A DNA stretch of 17,870 nt from Sphingomonadales bacterium. GTDB lineage: Bacteria > Pseudomonadota > Alphaproteobacteria > Sphingomonadales > Sphingomonadaceae. The notes under the pieces were generated by a model, which was not told the DNA's origin, did not search any database, and saw only the letters and a list, made by a program, of their open reading frames with translations. Both the position numbers and the translations under genes were made by a program. The stretch lies in NCBI GenBank assembly GCA_018971065.1, contig JAGWVC010000080.1, forward strand, positions 1 through 17,870, in the 5' to 3' direction. How positions within the stretch are numbered: position 1 is the stretch's first letter; each line of letters opens with the position of its first letter. Shown piece after piece: positions 13,422 through 17,870 of the stretch.

Positions 13422-13928
13422 TTAATCGGCCAGAAACGGCGCCAGTTCCCGCCACCGAGTCAGCTTGGCTTCGTAAGGCATGGCGGCGTGCGCGGCGCTG
13501 CTGGACGGAAGGTCGATCAGCGCGAGCGAGCTGCCCGCCAGTTGGCGGCGGCCGAGGCGGGCGGCGGTGGCGCCGTTGAACGCCACGGCGCGCAAGTGGG
13601 GCAGGGTGGCGGTGAAGGCGGCGAGATCGCGCGGGGCGACATCGCGCAGCGCGGCATCGAGGCTGCCGGGGCGGACGGCGGAAGCGACGGTGTCCCACAG
13701 GCCGACGCGGTCGGCGTTGAGCATGGAGAGGCGCGCGGGATAGGGCAGGGCGGGGAGGTCGGGGTGGTCGATCACCGCCGCCATCAGCCGCCAGAAGTGG
13801 TTCGAGGGGTGCGCATAGTACTGCGCGGCGCGCAGCGAGGCGCGGCCGGGGAGGCTGCCGAGCACGAGGACGCGGGTATCGGGCGGCGCTTGCGGCGCCA
13901 GCCCGTGATCGCGATCAGTTGGCGACAA
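13422..13928 (-). CDS. DNA-deoxyinosine glycosylase (uracil-DNA glycosylase superfamily, family 6)
   Basis: This 168-aa protein has the UDG fold: '[14 protein letters not shown]' (19-32, motif 1 loop), '[14 protein letters not shown]' (36-49) with Asn43 as the probable catalytic residue of hypoxanthine-DNA glycosylases, 'VGLWDTV' (75-81), '[13 protein letters not shown]' (114-126) and the 'LPSSSAAHA' loop (140-148) that corresponds to the DNA-intercalating motif. Such enzymes remove hypoxanthine formed by adenine deamination, starting base-excision repair. The start is a TTG at 13928 inside the end of leuC (14-bp overlap); no ATG lies before the conserved core. Its place between leuC and leuD is odd functionally. 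Confidence 0.85.
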   Translation of the reverse strand: MSPTDRDHGLAPQAPPDTRVLVLGSLPGRASLRAAQYYAHPSNHFWRLMAAVIDHPDLPALPYPARLSMLNADRVGLWDTVASAVRPGSLDAALRDVAPRDLAAFTATLPHLRAVAFNGATAARLGRRQLAGSSLALIDLPSSSAAHAAMPYEAKLTRWRELAPFLAD

Positions 13929-15351
13929 GCTCGCGCACGTCGGTGAGCTTGCCGGTGACGCCGGCGGCGGCGGCCATCGCCGGGGAGACGAGGTGAGTGC
14001 GCGCGCCGGGGCCTTGCCGTCCGACGAAGTTGCGGTTGCTGGTGGAGGCGCAGCGTTCGCCGGCGGGCACCTTGTCGGGGTTCATCGCCAGGCAGGCGGA
14101 GCAGCCCGGCTCGCGCCATTCGAACCCGGCGTCGGTAAACACCTTGTCCAGCCCTTCGGCCTCGGCCTGCGCCTTGACGAGGCCCGAGCCGGGCACGACG
14201 ATCGCCCAGCGCACGTTGGCGGCGCGCCGGCGGCCGCGCACCACGGCGGCGGCGGCGCGCAGGTCCTCGATGCGGCTGTTGGTGCAACTGCCGATGAACA
14301 CGTTCTGGATTTCCACCTCGGACAGCTTCTGGCCGGGTTCGAGGCCCATGTAGTCGAGGCTCTTGCGCGCGGCGTCCTGCTTGCTGGCGTCGGCGAAGCT
14401 TTCGGGCGCGGGGACGGTGCCGGTGATCGGCACGACGTCTTCGGGGCTGGTGCCCCAGGTGACGGTGGGCTGCACGTCGGCGGCCTGGATGACCACCGAC
14501 TTGTCGAACCGGGCGCCTTCGTCGGTGGCAAGGCTTTGCCACCAGGCCACGGCCTTGTCCCAATCGGCGCCCTTCGGCGCATAGGGGCGGCCCTTGAGGT
14601 AAGCGAAGGTGGTCTCGTCGGGCGCAATCAGGCCGGAGCGGGCGCCGCCCTCGATCGACATGTTGCACACCGTCAGCCGGCCCTCGATGCTCATCGACCG
14701 GAACACCTCGCCCCGGAACTCGATGACGTGGCCGGTGCCGCCGGCGGTGCCGATGACGCCGATCACGTGCAGGACGAGGTCCTTGGGGGTGACGCCGGGA
14801 GCAAGCTGCCCCTCGACGCGAACCTCGAAGGTTTTCGACGGCTTCAAAAGCAGGGTCTGCGTGGCCAGCACATGCTCGACCTCGCTGGTGCCGATGCCGA
14901 ATGCCAGCGCGCCGAGGCCGCCGTGGCACGAGGTGTGGCTGTCACCGCAGACGATGGTGGCGCCGGGCAGCGAGAAGCCCTGTTCCGGCCCGACGACGTG
15001 GACGATGCCCTGTTCCACATCGGTCGCGCCGATCAGCCGCACGCCGAATTCGGGGGCGTTGCGGTTCAGCGCCGCCAGTTGCCCGGCCGATTCGGGATCG
15101 GTGATCGGCAGCACGTTGCCGGCCGCATCGCGGCGCGGCGTGGTCGGCAGGTTGTGATCGGGCACCGCCAGCGTCAGGTCGGGGCGGCGCACCTTGCGGC
15201 CCGAGACGCGCAGCGCCTCGAACGCCTGCGGGCTGGTGACTTCGTGGACGAGATGGCGGTCGATATAGACGAGGGCGGTGCCGTCCTCGCGGGTTTCGAC
15301 GACGTGGGCGTCCCAGATCTTCTCGTAGAGCGTGCGTGGTGCTTGGGTCAT
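13915..15351 (-). CDS. leuC: 3-isopropylmalate dehydratase, large subunit
   Basis: This 478-aa aconitase-superfamily enzyme has the normal length for bacterial LeuC. The three [4Fe-4S] ligands are Cys356 (in FIGSCTNS), Cys417 and Cys420 (in [11 protein letters not shown]). Other family stretches are '[12 protein letters not shown]' (8-19), 'VPDHNLPT' (64-71) and '[20 protein letters not shown]' (135-154). With LeuD it isomerises isopropylmalate in leucine biosynthesis in the cytosol. The ATG at 15351 begins at the usual N-terminus; the frame runs on to 15387 but without a better ribosome site. It starts 10 bp after the acyltransferase stop, so it is probably cotranscribed with it, and its end overlaps the glycosylase gene. 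Confidence 0.96.
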   Translation of the reverse strand: MTQAPRTLYEKIWDAHVVETREDGTALVYIDRHLVHEVTSPQAFEALRVSGRKVRRPDLTLAVPDHNLPTTPRRDAAGNVLPITDPESAGQLAALNRNAPEFGVRLIGATDVEQGIVHVVGPEQGFSLPGATIVCGDSHTSCHGGLGALAFGIGTSEVEHVLATQTLLLKPSKTFEVRVEGQLAPGVTPKDLVLHVIGVIGTAGGTGHVIEFRGEVFRSMSIEGRLTVCNMSIEGGARSGLIAPDETTFAYLKGRPYAPKGADWDKAVAWWQSLATDEGARFDKSVVIQAADVQPTVTWGTSPEDVVPITGTVPAPESFADASKQDAARKSLDYMGLEPGQKLSEVEIQNVFIGSCTNSRIEDLRAAAAVVRGRRRAANVRWAIVVPGSGLVKAQAEAEGLDKVFTDAGFEWREPGCSACLAMNPDKVPAGERCASTSNRNFVGRQGPGARTHLVSPAMAAAAGVTGKLTDVRELVAN

Positions 15352-15361
15352 GCCCGGGCAA

Positions 15362-16453
15362 CTAGGCCGAGGCGAACCGCAATTCAACCCGGCGCGCCCA
15401 TTGCCGGTTCAGCCAATCGGTTGCGGGCTTCTCGACATGGCGGTGAACCAGCAGCGCCATCGCGAACGAGGCGGCCACGGTGCCGGCCATGAACAGCGGC
15501 AGCAGCGCCGCGCCGCGCGTCCAGCCGAGCGCCTGCCAGGCGTATTGGGTGACCAGCATCACCGGGATGTGGCACAAGTACAGCGCGTAGGAAATGTCGC
15601 CGCCGGTGCGCCACAGCCGGGCGGCGGGCAGGGCCAGTGGGCCAAGCACGGCGGCGGCCAGCACCAGCGCGCCACCCAGCCCCACGGTCAGCACCCGTTG
15701 CGCGCCGGTGGCGGGGCCGCCGGTGTCCCACATCGCCGCCAGTGCCAGTCCGGCGAGGAGCAGCGCCGCGCGTACCGTTGGCGACAGGTGGATGTGCCGC
15801 CGCCACAGCAGCGCCACCGCGATGCCCGCGCCGAATTCCAGCACGATCGGCCGCGCCCAGGCCCATAGCGGCAGCGGCAGGTTCCACACCGCGCCGGCCG
15901 CGACCAGCGCCGCCAGCAACGCCGTGACCCGCGCGGCGGTGCCGGTGACGGTGCGTCCCAGCGCGGCGGCGAACAACGCGTAGAAGGCGAACTCGTAATT
16001 CAGCGTCCAGCCGACATCGAGCACCGGCGCCACCCGGCCGGTCGGTCCGGCGTGCGGCAGGAACAGCAGCGAATGGATCACTGCGCCCGGTTGCGGCGGC
16101 TTGCCCAGCACATGATACCAGCCGACGGTGAACAGCGTGGCCAGCCAGTACAGCGGCGCCACGCGGATGACGCGGCGGCGCAGGAAGGTGGCGGGGGCGG
16201 GGATCGACCGGCCGGTCGAGACGATCATCACGAAGCCCGAGATCGCGAAGAACAGGTCCACCCCGAAGCCGCCGTGCAGCAGGTGCAGCGGGCCGGGGGA
16301 AGTGGCGTGCAGCACCCCGGCCAGATAGTGCCCGAAAATCTCGGCGTGGCTGGCCAGCACCAGCGTGGCCGCGATCAGCCGCAGCGCCTGGATCGATGCG
16401 ATCGATTGCCCTGCGCCCGGTGCGGGCGCGGCCATGCCCCGGTTTTGCGGCAT
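15362..16453 (-). CDS. Acyltransferase family 3 (OafA/YrhL-like) membrane protein
   Basis: This 363-aa integral membrane protein has about ten hydrophobic segments. Family marks are the R-x10-H motif '[13 protein letters not shown]' (24-36; Arg25, His36), '[17 protein letters not shown]' (61-77), '[12 protein letters not shown]' (91-102), '[15 protein letters not shown]' (147-161) and near the C-terminus '[15 protein letters not shown]' and '[12 protein letters not shown]'. These enzymes move acyl groups (often acetyl) onto sugars of exopolysaccharide, O-antigen or glycolipids across the inner membrane. The acceptor is not indicated by the neighbours. The start could be 16453 or an internal ATG at 16435; ribosome sites are weak. 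The gene begins 15 bp after sufE and ends 10 bp before leuC. Confidence 0.88.
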   Translation of the reverse strand: MPQNRGMAAPAPGAGQSIASIQALRLIAATLVLASHAEIFGHYLAGVLHATSPGPLHLLHGGFGVDLFFAISGFVMIVSTGRSIPAPATFLRRRVIRVAPLYWLATLFTVGWYHVLGKPPQPGAVIHSLLFLPHAGPTGRVAPVLDVGWTLNYEFAFYALFAAALGRTVTGTAARVTALLAALVAAGAVWNLPLPLWAWARPIVLEFGAGIAVALLWRRHIHLSPTVRAALLLAGLALAAMWDTGGPATGAQRVLTVGLGGALVLAAAVLGPLALPAARLWRTGGDISYALYLCHIPVMLVTQYAWQALGWTRGAALLPLFMAGTVAASFAMALLVHRHVEKPATDWLNRQWARRVELRFASA

Positions 16454-16468
16454 CGGCGGTCGGTCAGG

Positions 16469-16876
16469 TCAGGCGGCGGCGATGCGCGCGGCATGGTCGC
16501 GGATCAGCGCGATCATGTTGGGCACGCCCTGGGTGCGGTTGGACGAAAGCTGGTTCTTCAGGTCGAACGGTGCCAGCGCCGCCGCCACGTCCATCGTCGC
16601 GACGTCGGCGGCGGGCCGATCCTGCACGGCGCTGAGCACGAGGGCGATGATGCCCTTGGTGATCGCGGCGTTGCTGTCAGCCAGGAAGTGCAGCCGGCCG
16701 TCGTGCTGCGTCGGATAGACCCAGACGCTGGCCGAGCAGCCGCGCACCAGCGTGGCGTCGGTCTTCAGCGCGTCGGGCATCGGGTCCAGATCGCGGCCCA
16801 GTTCGATCAGCAGGCGATAGCGCTCGTCGCCATCGAGGAAATCGTACTCTTCGTGAATGTCGTCGAGGCTGCGCAT
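16469..16876 (-). CDS. sufE: SufE family sulfur-acceptor protein
   Basis: This 135-aa cytosolic protein has the SufE core: 'EYDFLDGDERYRLLIELGR' (10-28), 'TLVRGCSASVW' (42-52) with the persulfide-accepting Cys47, and 'ADSNAAITKGIIALVLS' (66-82). SufE takes sulfur from the cysteine desulfurase SufS and passes it to the SufBCD scaffold. No other suf gene is nearby; stand-alone sufE copies are common in alphaproteobacteria. The ATG at 16876 has AAAGG upstream and begins at the conserved start, so the 12-codon extension to 16912 is not used. It heads the minus-strand run that includes leuC and, further down, bolA and grxD. Confidence 0.92.
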   Translation of the reverse strand: MRSLDDIHEEYDFLDGDERYRLLIELGRDLDPMPDALKTDATLVRGCSASVWVYPTQHDGRLHFLADSNAAITKGIIALVLSAVQDRPAADVATMDVAAALAPFDLKNQLSSNRTQGVPNMIALIRDHAARIAAA

Positions 16877-16979
16877 GGCCGCCGCCTTTAGGCACCCCGG
16901 ATGATGCCGCAACCCCGTTTTGGCGATGGTGCCGCCGAAAATTCGGCAAGGTATTGAAAAAATGTCCTTACGGATTTAC

Positions 16980-16992
16980 CTATCAGTGATAG
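16980..16992. promoter_or_regulatory. tetO-like palindrome, candidate TetR-family operator
   Basis: CTATCAGTGATAG is a perfect 13-bp palindrome; with the preceding C it gives 14 bases identical to the core of the tet operator O2. It lies 33 bp upstream of the small plus-strand membrane protein gene and about 100 bp upstream of divergent sufE. A -35-like TTGAAA (16954-16959) precedes it, so a bound repressor could block the promoter. No regulator gene is in the window. Confidence 0.55.
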
Positions 16993-17025
16993 TCCTTATG
17001 GGTTGCGGGGCGATGGGTCGTCGTC

Positions 17026-17343
17026 ATGGGATTGCGTTCGTTCATTGCGGAAAGTCCGGGCACGTTCCTGGCGCTGCTCGGCGCCGGCGCGCTGGCGACG
17101 GTGGTGGCGTTGAACAGCGGCCCGGCGATGCCGCCGGCCAATCCCTGGGCGCTGGGTCCGGCGCATCGCAGCCTGCCGGATCGGCTGGCGCCACTGCAGG
17201 GCGTGCTGGAACGGCTGGGGGGCCGCTTGGGAATGCAGTCTGCGCCGGCGGGGGCTGAGCCGGAGCCTGTGCCCGCAGCAGTGCCGGTGCGAAAGGCGCC
17301 GCATCCCCGCCGGCATCACCGGCGCAAACCGGCAAGCGCGTAG
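17026..17343 (+). CDS. Small hypothetical membrane-anchored protein (105 aa)
   Basis: The protein starts MGLRSFIAESPGTF, followed by one transmembrane segment (about residues 13-30, FLALLGAGALATVVALNSG), a polar middle with 'SLPDRLAPLQGVLERLGGRL', and a proline-rich tail ending in a strongly basic His/Arg/Lys cluster (HPRRHHRRKP). I do not recognise a family. The topology suggests a single-pass anchor. The ATG at 17026 starts at a sensible N-terminus, but the ribosome site is weak. A tetO-like palindrome sits just upstream. It is divergent from sufE and converges with the PspB-like gene, with 20 bp between the stops and no terminator visible. Confidence 0.6.
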   Translation: MGLRSFIAESPGTFLALLGAGALATVVALNSGPAMPPANPWALGPAHRSLPDRLAPLQGVLERLGGRLGMQSAPAGAEPEPVPAAVPVRKAPHPRRHHRRKPASA

Positions 17344-17363
17344 GGCGTCAATCCTTCAACGCG

Positions 17364-17618
17364 TCAATCGCGCAGCGCCTCGATCTCGGCGGCAATATCG
17401 CGCTGGCTGCGGTTTTCGGTGGCGATCCGCTCCAGCACCGCGATCCGGCGCGACAGGTCGGCGATGTCGGCCGCGATCCGCGAATCGACCTGGCCGGTCC
17501 CGATCATGCTTTCACCGCGGCGCCAGTCGGTGGTCAGGCTGCCGCCGTGCCGGGCGATACGCACCCGGGCGACGGCTGCGATCAGCACGATCAGGACCAC
17601 GGCATCCCAGAAACCCAT
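17364..17618 (-). CDS. Small PspB-like membrane protein with coiled coil
   Basis: This 84-aa protein has an N-terminal transmembrane helix (about residues 3-20, FWDAVVLIVLIAAVARV), a short basic and polar linker, and a heptad-rich C-terminus 'DIADLSRRIAVLERIATENR' ending in 'AAEIEALRD'. The C-terminal pattern LERI...IEALRD is shared with the gene immediately upstream, so the two look like diverged tandem paralogues of the PspB type (one helix plus coiled coil). AGGGGGA lies about 7 nt before the ATG at 17618, and only 27 bp separate it from the upstream stop, so they are probably one operon. A role in phage-shock/envelope stress is inferred from that neighbour. Confidence 0.55.
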   Translation of the reverse strand: MGFWDAVVLIVLIAAVARVRIARHGGSLTTDWRRGESMIGTGQVDSRIAADIADLSRRIAVLERIATENRSQRDIAAEIEALRD

Positions 17619-17645
17619 GTTGTATCCCCCTGAACCGGATGTGGT

Positions 17646-17870
17646 CTATTGGCGCGTGGGCGTGCCTGGCGCATCGCCGTCATGCCGCTCGGTCGCGCGG
17701 GCATCGCGCAGCGCCTCGATCTGCGCGCCGACATCATAGCCCTTGTCGGTGACGATGCGTTCCAGCACCCGCACGCGCTCTTCCAGCTCGCGGTTGCGGG
17801 TGGCCTGCTGCGCGGCCTTTTCGGCGGCAACGCCCATCTGCGCTTCGGCCATGCGGCGCTGGTGCTTGGT
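17646..17870 (-). CDS. pspB: PspB-like envelope stress protein, C-terminal part (start outside window)
   Basis: The gene runs leftward from beyond the window edge to a TAG at 17646. The visible 74 codons begin TKHQRRMAEAQMG, i.e. the basic region expected after a transmembrane helix, then a coiled coil 'ATRNRELEERVRVLERIVTD' and 'YDVGAQIEALRDARATER'. This matches my recollection of sphingomonad PspB, where an N-terminal helix precedes such a coil. PspB is an inner-membrane sensor that relieves PspA inhibition of PspF. The internal ATG at 17852 is not the real start because the frame continues upstream with matching sequence. The missing N-terminus and the lack of pspA/pspC in view keep the call tentative. 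Confidence 0.6.
   Translation of the reverse strand, partial: TKHQRRMAEAQMGVAAEKAAQQATRNRELEERVRVLERIVTDKGYDVGAQIEALRDARATERHDGDAPGTPTRQ

Noticed and set aside
13993..15492. 499-codon plus-strand frame opposite leuC
   Set aside because: Same mirror effect of GC-rich codon bias; the leuC frame has all catalytic motifs, while this one has none.

Overview
The window is a GC-rich, gene-dense chromosomal segment from an alphaproteobacterium, most likely of the order Sphingomonadales (Novosphingobium/Sphingomonas type). This placement is an inference from several things: a DUF1476/ATP-synthase zeta-inhibitor gene, which is largely restricted to alphaproteobacteria; a repeat of the CCTTCGACAAGCTCAGG type that I recall as common in sphingomonad genomes; GANTC and CtrA-like regulatory words; and the overall gene complement. 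No rRNA, tRNA, CRISPR array, insertion sequence or phage gene was found. Most of it is core metabolism plus a few small accessory genes.

Left part (1-5401). A cut-off PepSY-type membrane protein lies at the edge, followed by a DUF2171 protein with a clear terminator. Next is a solitary class I ribonucleotide reductase large subunit (nrdA) that lacks an ATP-cone and has no nrdB beside it. Its ~510-bp upstream region is packed with GANTC (CcrM) sites, inverted repeats and a probable terminator of the gene behind it, an AlkB-like dioxygenase. A small secreted cystatin-like protein runs divergently from the alkB-like gene and converges on a translationally coupled pair, a DUF985 cupin and a PfkB-type sugar kinase.

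Middle (5402-10512). A TIM-barrel sugar isomerase/epimerase-like gene is separated from the cupin by a strong inverted repeat. It is followed by an AT-rich island with a tiny two-helix membrane protein and a REP-like repeat, then a Nu-class (YfcG-like) glutathione transferase, a PilZ c-di-GMP receptor with a CtrA-like box in front, an MFS transporter and a Nudix hydrolase. The 333-bp gap after the Nudix gene holds the best candidate for something undescribed: a sigma-54-type -24/-12 element followed by about 140 nt with stable hairpins and a terminator-like end, consistent with a small RNA on the strand opposite to both neighbours.

Right part (10513-17870). Ten genes run on the minus strand: sufE, an acyltransferase, leuC, a family-6 uracil/hypoxanthine-DNA glycosylase, a 56-aa membrane protein, leuD, a quinone oxidoreductase, the zeta/DUF1476 gene, bolA and a monothiol glutaredoxin. 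Short gaps and start-stop overlaps make the first seven a probable operon. SufE, BolA and Grx4 act in Fe-S cluster assembly or trafficking, and LeuC is a 4Fe-4S enzyme, so the run has an Fe-S theme. Beyond it a small membrane protein sits behind a near-perfect tetO-like palindrome, and two tandem PspB-like small proteins end the window, the last one truncated by the edge.
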